From the NCBI RefSeq assembly GCF_000213555.1, contig NZ_GL891989.1, positions 50,509 through 85,087 of the forward strand: a stretch of DNA of 34,579 nucleotides, given 5' to 3'. Both the position numbers and the translations under genes were made by a program. Shown here piece after piece: positions 1-7,889 of the stretch; the first letter of the stretch is position 1; the number at the start of each line of letters is the position of its first letter. The DNA is from Dysgonomonas gadei ATCC BAA-286. GTDB taxonomy: Bacteria; Bacteroidota; Bacteroidia; Bacteroidales; Dysgonomonadaceae. The notes beneath the pieces were generated by a model. That model worked only from the letters and a program-made list of their open reading frames with translations. It did not search any database and was not told where the DNA came from.

Positions 1-451
<451 letters not shown>

Positions 452-1684
452 TTATAAGTTCTTTAATGCTTTGAGAACAAAGATAGGATAGGTGGTAGAA
501 TGTGTTCCTCCTTCAAAATAATGTGTGCTGACATTTACTCCTCTTTTTTGTAGACGGTCATATGCTAATTCTGTGTTGAAAGTCGGTACCCATGTGTCTT
601 TTGTTCCATGAACAAGGACTACTGTTCCTTTTGCTTCGAAATTACTTACATCATTGTCTATTAAAGCTTTTATAAAAGCCTCATCAGTTTTTTCTGAAAT
701 ACCTTTCACAAAAATAGGATTAAATGCTTTTGAAGGAACAGAAGGAATTTGCTGTTCCTGCATGATTTTGTCAGTTTCGGTATATTTTTTCACAACAGAC
801 TCTATCTCCGGTTGTACCAACTGATTTAAGTTTCGGTTTATATTATATACTTTGTTATATGTAAGCAATACCCATAGATAGGATGCTGTGAAATAGGGCG
901 AGTCGCCGGATGTTTGCTGAATCACATGGGTTGCTGTTTCTACTTTATCATAAGCTCCTGCTCCGGCAACAGTTGTTATATCGGTAAAATTTCCGGGGTT
1001 TTCACTGAACGACTTCAGTGTCGACATTGTAGCAAAGCCGCCTTCGGAATAACCGAAAAGGAACAGCTTAGTAAGATTGATATGTAGAGACTTATCCTGT
1101 GCAAATGATGGGACAGCTTCGATTAGCTTCCGGGCGGCTTCTGCCAATGATGATCTTACTTCATAATAATGCATGTCCTTTTCGTTTGCACCATAACCGA
1201 AATAGTCGGGAACTACTACAATATACCCATTTTCGTGGGTAGCAGGGATAAGGCTTAAAGCATCTTTTACAGTAGTGGCATCTTTAAATTTATTAAGGGA
1301 TGGGGCGTCGGACTCATCAAACAGTGTTCCATGCTGGATGGAGACAATGCTTAATTGTTTATCTTTATCTCCGGCAGGTAAAACCGGATAGCCAATAAGT
1401 CCCGACAATATCTTTGTTTTCCCGAACGGGTCTGTTGCCTCATATGTTACCTTTGTGAAAGTGATATCATATTTTATCTTTCGTAATTCATCCGTTAAAA
1501 CAGAATCTGATAGTTTCAGGCTGTTTTTTAGGTATTGCCTGTAATTTTCTCTGATAACATCGGCCTTTATTGTCTTTATTGTGTTTTCACTTTTTATCAG
1601 TGATGATTGGCTATTGATATTACAGGATATTACCAATAATGGTAAAAGAAAACATGAAATGAGTTTGTTTATAAAGTTCTTCAT
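452..1684 (-). CDS. Secreted alpha/beta-hydrolase lipoprotein (lipase/esterase-like)
   Basis: Probable extracytoplasmic esterase, lipase or peptidase of the alpha/beta-hydrolase superfamily; substrate not predictable. I start at the ATG at 1684, which gives a 410-residue protein whose hydrophobic N-terminus ends in a lipobox-like LVISC (Cys21); the longer open frame begins inside the neighbouring porin gene. The nucleophile elbow GYSEGG places Ser at about 213, with Asp in GTKDTW (about 363) and His in GGTHST (about 395) completing a triad. An oxyanion-type QHGT and a PDYFGYG segment precede the elbow, as in secretory-lipase-like hydrolases. It begins 11 bases after the porin stop, so it is probably the last gene of the cluster that starts with the nucleoside phosphorylase. 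Confidence 0.8.
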   Translation of the reverse strand: MKNFINKLISCFLLPLLVISCNINSQSSLIKSENTIKTIKADVIRENYRQYLKNSLKLSDSVLTDELRKIKYDITFTKVTYEATDPFGKTKILSGLIGYPVLPAGDKDKQLSIVSIQHGTLFDESDAPSLNKFKDATTVKDALSLIPATHENGYIVVVPDYFGYGANEKDMHYYEVRSSLAEAARKLIEAVPSFAQDKSLHINLTKLFLFGYSEGGFATMSTLKSFSENPGNFTDITTVAGAGAYDKVETATHVIQQTSGDSPYFTASYLWVLLTYNKVYNINRNLNQLVQPEIESVVKKYTETDKIMQEQQIPSVPSKAFNPIFVKGISEKTDEAFIKALIDNDVSNFEAKGTVVLVHGTKDTWVPTFNTELAYDRLQKRGVNVSTHYFEGGTHSTTYPIFVLKALKNL

Positions 1685-1695
1685 CAGTGTATATT

Positions 1696-2844
1696 TTAGA
1701 ATACAATTTGCATCTGCCCTAAAACAATATTCGAATTTGGAGCATTCCATTTAGATGAATAATCGGAATAGGTATAGTTGAGTTGGAAGCGGCACGATTT
1801 GTAAAAGTAATAATTTATACCCAGAGTATAATCCATCACTTCATTATTAATCTCCTTATTCTGATTCAGATAATCAATTTTTGCGAATGCATTTAACTTT
1901 TCGGGTATAAAGTACCATAGTCCCACACCGTGGATACCCTCTTTGGCAATACCTCCATCATTGGCTTTTATCCATTCGGCGCGTGCGTATAACCTGTCGT
2001 TTTTATAATCTGAACTGACAATCCAACGATTCCGGACATGGTCGTTTCTTTCACTATCTCCAGCCTTTATATACGTAGCTTCGCCAAAATATCCGCCACC
2101 ACCTATGTGGAATCCCTTTACAGGTTGCAACATAATATTAGCTGTAAAATCTTTCGAATTGTTTGTTTCATTGGTAATAAGTCCTGTTCCTTGATATATA
2201 CCAAGCCCATATTCGAGAAGGTCGTGAGTACCGGTATTGATGAGGCTGCCGGATGCTTTAATACCCATGTCGCGTCCGATGTTATTTCTGTTGTTTTGTA
2301 ATTTTAAAACATCGTCACCCATGCCCGCAAATGCTGAGACGGAACGTGTATTGGTGATTGACTCAAGAGCGGTAAGAGAGAATTGATTTTCGAGAGAAAA
2401 AGGGGTTTTCATTTGTCCTATCCTAAGATTAAAACTGCTCGAAGGAGTCCAGTCTACATAATATTCAGTCAGTGTAGGGTTCACAAACTCCATCATTACA
2501 AAGTATTTGAGATCTTTGAAGATTTGCCCTTGCATATGCAGGAAAACGACTCTGGTACTCAGGTCATGCTTTACTTTGTTTACATCACTATACTTATACA
2601 TCAACAAACCATATCCCCCGAATTGCATATATGGGGTATTGAATGCCTGTCTTATTTTATCTACGGATTGGGAAAGCGAACTATTCCCGGTATTCTTATT
2701 TGATGATACCTGTAAAGAATCGGCTTCATCTTGTGTGAGTATATTCTTCTCTACTAATTTTTTTAGAAGTTCACTGTTCGAATCTTGTGAGTAAGTCAAA
2801 GAGCATGCTGTAAATAAAGAGAGTACAAGTAGCAGTTTCTTCAT
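1696..2844 (-). CDS. Porin of the phosphate-selective porin O/P type
   Basis: Outer-membrane beta-barrel porin, 382 residues, the usual size for the OprO/OprP-like porins of Bacteroidetes. A signal peptide covers roughly residues 1-19 (MKKLLLVLSLF...SLTYSQ). A short helical or coiled segment with ILTQDEADSLQ follows, then alternating amphipathic strands such as YMQFGGYGLLMYKY, ending in the aromatic-rich strand GQMQIVF with a terminal Phe typical of barrels. The solute is unknown; the family name does not prove phosphate selectivity. It lies 33 bases after the SanA-like gene and 11 bases before the hydrolase, so the genes are probably co-transcribed. Confidence 0.8.
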   Translation of the reverse strand: MKKLLLVLSLFTACSLTYSQDSNSELLKKLVEKNILTQDEADSLQVSSNKNTGNSSLSQSVDKIRQAFNTPYMQFGGYGLLMYKYSDVNKVKHDLSTRVVFLHMQGQIFKDLKYFVMMEFVNPTLTEYYVDWTPSSSFNLRIGQMKTPFSLENQFSLTALESITNTRSVSAFAGMGDDVLKLQNNRNNIGRDMGIKASGSLINTGTHDLLEYGLGIYQGTGLITNETNNSKDFTANIMLQPVKGFHIGGGGYFGEATYIKAGDSERNDHVRNRWIVSSDYKNDRLYARAEWIKANDGGIAKEGIHGVGLWYFIPEKLNAFAKIDYLNQNKEINNEVMDYTLGINYYFYKSCRFQLNYTYSDYSSKWNAPNSNIVLGQMQIVF

Positions 2845-2877
2845 AAAGTCTTTTGAATGGTTTATTATTTATATAAA

Positions 2878-3534
2878 TTAATTGATATTTATAGGTTCAC
2901 CAAGATATTTTGGCCCTTTGCCCGTAATGATGTCGACAAAGACTTTCACCCGCGCAAATAATTCTCTTATTTTAGTACGGTACGAAAAGCGGTTCAGATC
3001 AATATCTTTTGCATTGTATCCGTATGCCTCCAATCCGTAATATTGAGCAAGGAATATAGCTCTTTCGTTATGAAACTCCTGAGATACGATAATAAAAGAT
3101 TTTTGTCCGAATATCTCACTCATTCTCACTACTGAGTCTAGTGTGCGCAGTCCTGCGTAATCCATGTATATAATGTCTCCGGGTACTCCGGCTTCTACTA
3201 AAGCATCATGCATATCCTGAGCTTCATTGTAGTCTTTTGTGCTGTTATCTCCACTCACAACAAAAGCCTTTACCTTTCCGGCATCGTATAGCTCTTTGGC
3301 TGCCCGGATGCGGTATGTAAAGTATAAATTCTGGCGGCCTCCTATATATCTGGCTGCTCCCAATACTAATGCAGCCTTTTGTGGCGGAATACTATCAGTG
3401 TGGTTAAAGACGTAATTCTTGGTGTCATGGGGGATCTTCCAGTTAGCAAAGAGGATTGCCAGTCCGATAATTATCAGAGGTATAAGTATTATCAACAAAA
3501 CTTTAGTTAATTTCTTTTTCGTGTAAGGCTCCAT
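2878..3534 (-). CDS. SanA/YdcF-type DUF218 membrane protein
   Basis: A 218-residue protein with one N-terminal membrane helix (about residues 9-29) and an extracytoplasmic DUF218 domain (ElyC/SanA/YdcF family). Visible family features are AALVLGAARY, YRIRAAKELYDAGK and VVSGDNS, followed by an alternating hydrophobic SFIIVSQEFHNERAIFLA. Family members affect cell-envelope integrity and vancomycin exclusion in enteric bacteria; the biochemical activity is not established. Its ATG shares one base with the TAA of the upstream phosphorylase (TAATG on the minus strand), implying translational coupling. Confidence 0.85.
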   Translation of the reverse strand: MEPYTKKKLTKVLLIILIPLIIIGLAILFANWKIPHDTKNYVFNHTDSIPPQKAALVLGAARYIGGRQNLYFTYRIRAAKELYDAGKVKAFVVSGDNSTKDYNEAQDMHDALVEAGVPGDIIYMDYAGLRTLDSVVRMSEIFGQKSFIIVSQEFHNERAIFLAQYYGLEAYGYNAKDIDLNRFSYRTKIRELFARVKVFVDIITGKGPKYLGEPININ

Positions 3535-4400
3535 TAAATGCGGTCTAGTACTTTTTTGATTAAATCTTCTATCGAACCTTTATAATTAGCGTTTGATTCG
3601 CCGGCAAGGCGGTTGGCGATAATTGTACATACAGTCATGGCGCGATGTCCCATCAGTCGCCCTAATCCTGCGAGCGGAGCACTTTCCATTTCATAATTGG
3701 TTATCATATCTTCCCCGAAGCGGAATGTTTCTATCTTGCTGTTCAGATCGGGATTGGCCAGAGGTATGCGCACATGCCGTCCCTGCGGGCCATAAAAACC
3801 GATAGCTGAAATAGTCACACCTTTTATCATATCGTGTCCCACTTGTTCCACAAGGCTTTCATCCGCTTTGATCACATAAGGCGCACAATGTTGAGGATTC
3901 CAGCCTACATGTTTTTTGAATGCCGCTTCAAAATCGTTCAAAGTGATACTGTTTCGTCCGTCATAATAATTCAGTACACCATCGAATCCGATCGATTTAG
4001 CCGCTACTACATATGATCCTATCGGACAGTATGGTTGTAATCCGCCTGATGTCCCGACCCGTACCATTGTCAGTTGTTTGAAGCCTTTCTTTACTTCACG
4101 GGTATTGAAGTCCACATTGGCTAAGGCGTCCAGCTCAGTGAGAACAATATCTATATTATCAGGCCCAATGCCATGTGATATGGCTGTTATGCGTTTGCCT
4201 TTGTAAGTTCCTGTAATGGTATGAAACTCGCGGCTTTGTATGTTACATTCTATAGTGTCGAAAAACGAAGCTGTGAGGGTAACTCTTTCAGGATCGCCCA
4301 TCATTATTATCTTATCTGATAGTTGTTCCGGTTTTATGTGAAGATGGAATACGCTGCCGTCGCTATTGATAATCAATTCTGAATCAGGTATTATTCGCAT
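3534..4400 (-). CDS. Nucleoside phosphorylase (uridine phosphorylase-like)
   Basis: Phosphorolytic cleavage of a nucleoside to base plus ribose-1-phosphate, in the cytoplasm, as part of nucleoside salvage. The 288-residue protein carries the PNP/UDP family motifs in order: phosphate-binding MGDPERV near residue 35, HGIGPDN, RVGTSGGLQP and the purine/ribose-site NYEMESAPLAGLG. The extra N-terminal stretch and overall pattern favour the uridine phosphorylase branch, but base specificity is inferred. It heads a minus-strand run with SanA, porin and hydrolase genes. A perfect -7 element (TATCTTTG, complement of 4428-4435) lies 28 bases upstream of the start. Confidence 0.85.
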   Translation of the reverse strand: MRIIPDSELIINSDGSVFHLHIKPEQLSDKIIMMGDPERVTLTASFFDTIECNIQSREFHTITGTYKGKRITAISHGIGPDNIDIVLTELDALANVDFNTREVKKGFKQLTMVRVGTSGGLQPYCPIGSYVVAAKSIGFDGVLNYYDGRNSITLNDFEAAFKKHVGWNPQHCAPYVIKADESLVEQVGHDMIKGVTISAIGFYGPQGRHVRIPLANPDLNSKIETFRFGEDMITNYEMESAPLAGLGRLMGHRAMTVCTIIANRLAGESNANYKGSIEDLIKKVLDRI

Positions 4401-4427
4401 AATTTATCCATTTAGTATTTTGAAATG

Positions 4428-4435
4428 CAAAGATA
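4428..4435 (-). promoter_or_regulatory. Candidate -7 promoter element for the nucleoside phosphorylase operon
   Basis: Complement reads TATCTTTG, an exact TAnnTTTG match, 28 bases upstream of the start codon. No clear -33 TTTG is seen at the usual spacing. Confidence 0.5.
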
Positions 4436-4504
4436 TGCAATTTTGTTCATCAGGGAGATTGTAAATGATATAAAGTAAAGACTTAACAAATCTGATTTTA
4501 TTTT

Positions 4505-4512
4505 TAACTTTG
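4505..4512 (+). promoter_or_regulatory. Candidate -7 promoter element for the TIM-barrel gene
   Basis: TAACTTTG matches the Bacteroidetes -7 consensus exactly and lies about 50-60 bases before the two candidate start codons. No obvious -33 element. Confidence 0.5.
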
Positions 4513-4573
4513 TGAGACACTCAAGAGCTATTCTTTCCTTATAGATAAATTGAATATATAAATGATAATAACC

Positions 4574-5413
4574 ATGAAAAGAAAACTAAGCGTATTTTTA
4601 TCAATCATTTGCAGTTGCATATTCCTTTCCGGTAGCAGCCTGTATGCAAAAGAACCGGAAAGAAACTTAAGGGATGACGGGGAACTGTTCAAAGTTGCCA
4701 TTGCAGGTTATACCTTTGTTAACTTCAATCTGGATGAGACATTGAAGATGATGCAGGAAGTAGATGTCCATTATCTCTGCATTAAAGACTTTCATCTGCC
4801 TCTGGCCAGTACCGATGAGGAGATTGCAGCATTTCATGCAAAACTCGCGGCTCATAACGTCACCGGATATGCCGTAGGACCTATCTATATGAAAACAAAG
4901 GAGGAAGTAGACCGCGCTTTCGATTATGCTAAGAGGGTAGGGGTGAAGTTAATTGTCGGCGTACCTAATCATGAGGTATTGCCCTATGTTGACCAGAAAG
5001 TGAAAGAGTATGACTTCAAGTATGCCATTCATCTGCATGGGCCTGATATCAAGTTATATCCGAATGCTACCGATATTTACGAGAATGTAAAAGACTTGGA
5101 TCCGCGTATTGGTATGTGTCTCGATATTGGCCATGATGCCCGTGACGGACAAGATCCCATCGCCGATCTGAAGAAGTACAAAGACCGTGTGTTTGATATT
5201 CATATGAAGAATACGACTGCTGCCAGTAAAGAAGGTAAAACCGGAGAAATAGGACGCGGCGTTATAGATATTCCCGCATTTGTGCGTATGCTTCGCGAGG
5301 TAAAGTACGATGGAGCTTGTAGCCTGGAGTATGAACGTAATATGAAAACTCCTCTGGCGGGGATAGCCGAATCTATCGGTTATTTTAGAGGGGTGATAGA
5401 TGCTACGAAGTAA
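4574..5413 (+). CDS. Secreted sugar phosphate isomerase/epimerase-like TIM-barrel protein
   Basis: A xylose-isomerase-like TIM-barrel (AP endonuclease family 2 fold) protein, about 279 residues. I prefer the ATG at 4574, which puts a Lys/Arg-rich n-region directly before a hydrophobic signal segment ending near SLYAKE; an in-frame ATG at 4562 is also possible. Barrel and metal-site features seen are VHYLCIKDFHLP, YAIHLHGPD, MCLDIGHDARDG, VFDIHMKNTT and ACSLEYERN near the end, giving the usual Glu/Asp/His ligands. The substrate is unknown; exported homologues are common beside carbohydrate genes in Bacteroidetes. The gap to rlmH is only about 30 bases, so the two may share a transcript. Confidence 0.8.
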   Translation: MKRKLSVFLSIICSCIFLSGSSLYAKEPERNLRDDGELFKVAIAGYTFVNFNLDETLKMMQEVDVHYLCIKDFHLPLASTDEEIAAFHAKLAAHNVTGYAVGPIYMKTKEEVDRAFDYAKRVGVKLIVGVPNHEVLPYVDQKVKEYDFKYAIHLHGPDIKLYPNATDIYENVKDLDPRIGMCLDIGHDARDGQDPIADLKKYKDRVFDIHMKNTTAASKEGKTGEIGRGVIDIPAFVRMLREVKYDGACSLEYERNMKTPLAGIAESIGYFRGVIDATK

Positions 5414-5445
5414 AATCCTTATTTTTGCAGGATAAAATTATTCAA

Positions 5446-5919
5446 ATGAAAATTACCCTTCTTGTTATAGGCAAAACGGATGCCGGCTATTTTATCGATG
5501 CTGTCAGTGAGTATCAGAAACGGCTCGAGCATTATATTCCTTTCGAGATACAGGTTATACCTGATATAAAGAATACAAAGAGCCTTACTGCCGATCAGCA
5601 GAAAGAAAAAGAAGGAGAACTTATCCTCAGGAGCCTGCAAGCGGGTGATTATCTGGTCTTACTGGATGACAAGGGAAAAGAATATACATCCATGCAATTC
5701 GCCGCTTATATTGAAAAGAAGACACATACGGTAGCCAAACGACTTGTCTTTCTGATTGGCGGCCCTTACGGCTTTGCCCGAAGTGTGTATGATAAGGCGA
5801 ATGAAAAGCTGACCCTTTCGCGTATGACTTTTTCGCATCAGATGGTGCGGCTGATATTTGTAGAGCAGCTATATAGGGCCATGACAATTTTGAATAATGA
5901 GCCCTATCATCACGAATAA
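5446..5919 (+). CDS. rlmH: 23S rRNA (pseudouridine1915-N3)-methyltransferase RlmH
   Basis: SPOUT-superfamily methyltransferase that methylates pseudouridine 1915 of 23S rRNA in the 70S ribosome using S-adenosylmethionine. Starting at the ATG at 5446 gives MKITLLVIGKT and 157 residues, the standard length; the longer frame adds seven non-homologous residues. The SAM-knot signature IGGPYGF lies at about residues 104-110, LSRMTFSHQMVRLIFVEQLY at about 124-143, and the conserved C-terminus ends NEPYHHE. It is followed by a strong hairpin shared with convergent fabG. Confidence 0.95.
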   Translation: MKITLLVIGKTDAGYFIDAVSEYQKRLEHYIPFEIQVIPDIKNTKSLTADQQKEKEGELILRSLQAGDYLVLLDDKGKEYTSMQFAAYIEKKTHTVAKRLVFLIGGPYGFARSVYDKANEKLTLSRMTFSHQMVRLIFVEQLYRAMTILNNEPYHHE

Positions 5920-5925
5920 AATAAG

Positions 5926-5954
5926 AACGGGTTCAGCTATAAGTTGAACCCGTT
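5926..5954. terminator. Bidirectional hairpin between rlmH and fabG
   Basis: AACGGGTTCA at 5926-5935 pairs perfectly with TGAACCCGTT at 5945-5954 around a 9-base loop, in the gap between two convergent genes. T/A-rich flanks on both sides fit a bidirectional intrinsic terminator. Confidence 0.8.
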
Positions 5955-5974
5955 TCCTTATATAGATATAAATC

Positions 5975-6721
5975 TTACATATTCATACCGCCGCAAACAG
6001 GGATAGCCTGTCCGCTAACATACGAAGATAAATCAGAACCTAAGAATACAGCTACATTAGCCACATCTTCCGGAGTACCACCGCGACGCAATGGAATTTG
6101 TTCCGCCCACTTTTGTTTTACTTCGTCAGACAATACGCCAGTCATTTCTGTAATGATGAATCCCGGACAGATGCAATTGGCACGAATGCCTCTCGAACCT
6201 ACCTCTTTAGCTATTGATTTAGCCAATCCGATCATGCCGGCTTTAGACGCAGAATAATTGGTTTGTCCTGCATTACCTGAAAGACCTACAACTGAGCTCA
6301 TATTGATAATGCTGCCGCCTTTCTGTTTCATCATGATAGGAGTGACGGCATGGATGAAGTTGAATGCTGATTTCAGGTTGATATTGATAACCATATCCCA
6401 TTGTTGTTCGCTCATACGCATCATCAAGCCGTCGCGGGTAATACCTGCGTTGTTTACAAGGATATCGATCTTCCCAAAGTCTTTCATTATTTCTTCTACT
6501 ACTTTATGTGTATCGTCGAAGTTTGCAGCATTAGATGCGTATCCTTTAGCTTTCACTCCGAAAGCAGCAATTTCTGCTTCAGTAGCTTTTGCGTTATCAT
6601 CTATCGCTAAATCGGTGAATGCAACATTTGCACCTTGTTCTGCATATTTTAGGGCAATGGCTTTACCTATGCCGCGGGCTGCACCTGTAATGACAGCAGT
6701 TTTACCTTCAAGTAATTTCAT
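5975..6721 (-). CDS. fabG: 3-oxoacyl-[acyl-carrier-protein] reductase FabG
   Basis: NADPH-dependent reduction of 3-oxoacyl-ACP in fatty-acid elongation, cytoplasmic. The 248-residue short-chain dehydrogenase has the cofactor motif TGAARGIG at residues 12-19, NNAG at 90-93, and the catalytic Ser (MSSV, about 142), Tyr156 and Lys160 (YSASK). The C-terminus, SSYVSGQAIPVCGGMNM, is typical of FabG rather than sugar dehydrogenases. It lies 38 bases downstream of a TetR-family regulator gene in the same direction, so the two are probably one operon, suggesting regulated lipid synthesis. Confidence 0.9.
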   Translation of the reverse strand: MKLLEGKTAVITGAARGIGKAIALKYAEQGANVAFTDLAIDDNAKATEAEIAAFGVKAKGYASNAANFDDTHKVVEEIMKDFGKIDILVNNAGITRDGLMMRMSEQQWDMVININLKSAFNFIHAVTPIMMKQKGGSIINMSSVVGLSGNAGQTNYSASKAGMIGLAKSIAKEVGSRGIRANCICPGFIITEMTGVLSDEVKQKWAEQIPLRRGGTPEDVANVAVFLGSDLSSYVSGQAIPVCGGMNM

Positions 6722-6759
6722 AATTTAAAATGTAAATTAAATATAAATTCAGTTGATTC

Positions 6760-7350
6760 TCATTTCTTCTTTTTGATTCCTTCGAATATCAGATAGGCTA
6801 TATTTTCGCGCTGAGATTCTGTTTTCAGGCTCTCTGCTCTAATCTGCCCTCTTATGTATGGGACCTCTAAGCCTTTCAGTGCATGGTGAAGTATCTCGGC
6901 AGTGGCTTGTGTATCGGGCATCTCGAAAGTTCCCTCTTCTACACCTTTGGTCAATATATCATTAAGTACCTGGATTTCTTTTATGTCGAATGACTTGCGA
7001 ACGTTCTGCACGCGCCATATGTCGCGGAAAAAGTCAGCTTTTAGCGTACCATTTCGCACTACAACATTTTTTACTGCATCGAACCGGGTATAAAAGAAAA
7101 GGAGAAGCTTTTCATCGGCAGGAAGTTTCTTGCTCGCTACCGATTGCAGGGCGTGATACATCTGGTCAAGCTCTGTTTCCAGTACTGCCTGGTAAACCTC
7201 ATTCTTATTGTTGAAGTATGTATATAATGTACGGCGGCCTTTATGCGAAGCCACAGCAATATCATTCATGGTTGTGTTATCCACACCCAGTTTTGCGAAT
7301 AGTTGACGAGCTACGTCAATTAATATATTTCGGGTTTTGTTTATGGCCAT
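6760..7350 (-). CDS. TetR/AcrR-family transcriptional regulator
   Basis: A 196-residue dimeric repressor-type protein. The N-terminal helix-turn-helix covers roughly residues 6-52 (ILIDVARQLFAKLG, TTMNDIAVASHKGRRTLYTYF, NKNEVYQAVL), followed by a variable all-helical ligand domain. The ligand is unknown; because fabG follows by 38 bases, a lipid or acyl-CoA signal is a reasonable inference. A 25-bp palindrome overlapping its own -7 element (7361-7385) suggests autoregulation. Confidence 0.88.
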   Translation of the reverse strand: MAINKTRNILIDVARQLFAKLGVDNTTMNDIAVASHKGRRTLYTYFNNKNEVYQAVLETELDQMYHALQSVASKKLPADEKLLLFFYTRFDAVKNVVVRNGTLKADFFRDIWRVQNVRKSFDIKEIQVLNDILTKGVEEGTFEMPDTQATAEILHHALKGLEVPYIRGQIRAESLKTESQRENIAYLIFEGIKKKK

Positions 7351-7360
7351 ATATTAAAAC

Positions 7361-7385
7361 TGCACACAAATATTCTAAGTGTGCA
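7361..7385. promoter_or_regulatory. Palindromic operator candidate for the TetR regulator
   Basis: TGCACAC, 11 bases, GTGTGCA: perfect 7-bp inverted arms centred 23 bases upstream of the tetR start codon. The distal arm overlaps the -7 candidate, the position expected of an autorepressor site. Confidence 0.6.
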
Positions 7386-7391
7386 AATTTA
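7384..7391 (-). promoter_or_regulatory. Candidate -7 element for tetR-fabG
   Basis: The complement reads TAAATTTG, an exact TAnnTTTG match, 34 bases upstream of the start codon and overlapping the palindrome at 7361-7385. Confidence 0.55.
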
Positions 7392-7817
7392 GCATAAAAA
7401 TATTGAATATATAAGATTTTAGATGTTTTTATCAGTTTTTCTTAGGAAATGTGAGAAAATGGAATCTGGTCGCTTCTATTGGAAAAGGTAACAGGAAAGC
7501 AATTAAAAATTAAGAATGAATAATTAAAAATTAACTTGTCAGTCATCAGTTAACAACTTGTATCTCGTGTCTTGTTTATTCGTATCTCATACAACTTCCA
7601 ACTTACTACTTGTTAAAAGATAACAAATGTAACACATTTTTAGCTTTTAGCTGATAGCTTATGTACAAAACTTGACAAATCTGACGACTTTTCACACAAT
7701 TTTTATTGTCACTTTTTCAACTTATTACTTAAAACTTACTACTTATTTCAATCTTTCAAAGAACTCCGGCTATTAAAGGCTCGTATATATAGATAAAGGG
7801 ATCTCTGTATTATGCAA
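7392..7817. other. Long AT-rich intergenic spacer with dispersed repeat phrases
   Basis: No gene seen. It contains low-complexity phrases that recur elsewhere in the window. ATTAAGAATGAATAATTA at 7509-7526 reappears inverted at 9941-9958. TAGCTGATAGCTT near 7650 recurs near 23512. ACTTACTACTT-type phrases recur near 20420. Confidence 0.6.
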
Positions 7818-7846
7818 ATAACCTCAAGCCAAAGACTTGAGGTTAT
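7818..7846 (-). terminator. Hairpin downstream of the GH97 gene
   Basis: ATAACCTCAAG (7818-7828) and CTTGAGGTTAT (7836-7846) form a perfect 11-bp stem with a 7-base loop, about 45 bases past the GH97 stop. The following U-tract is weak. Confidence 0.7.
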
Positions 7847-7889
7847 CTGTTGTAAATAAAAAAGTTTATTGTCCTTTTGCCTTATAATC

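Noticed and set aside
6258..6728. 156-residue frame antisense to fabG
   Set aside because: Mirror of a conserved short-chain dehydrogenase; no independent support.
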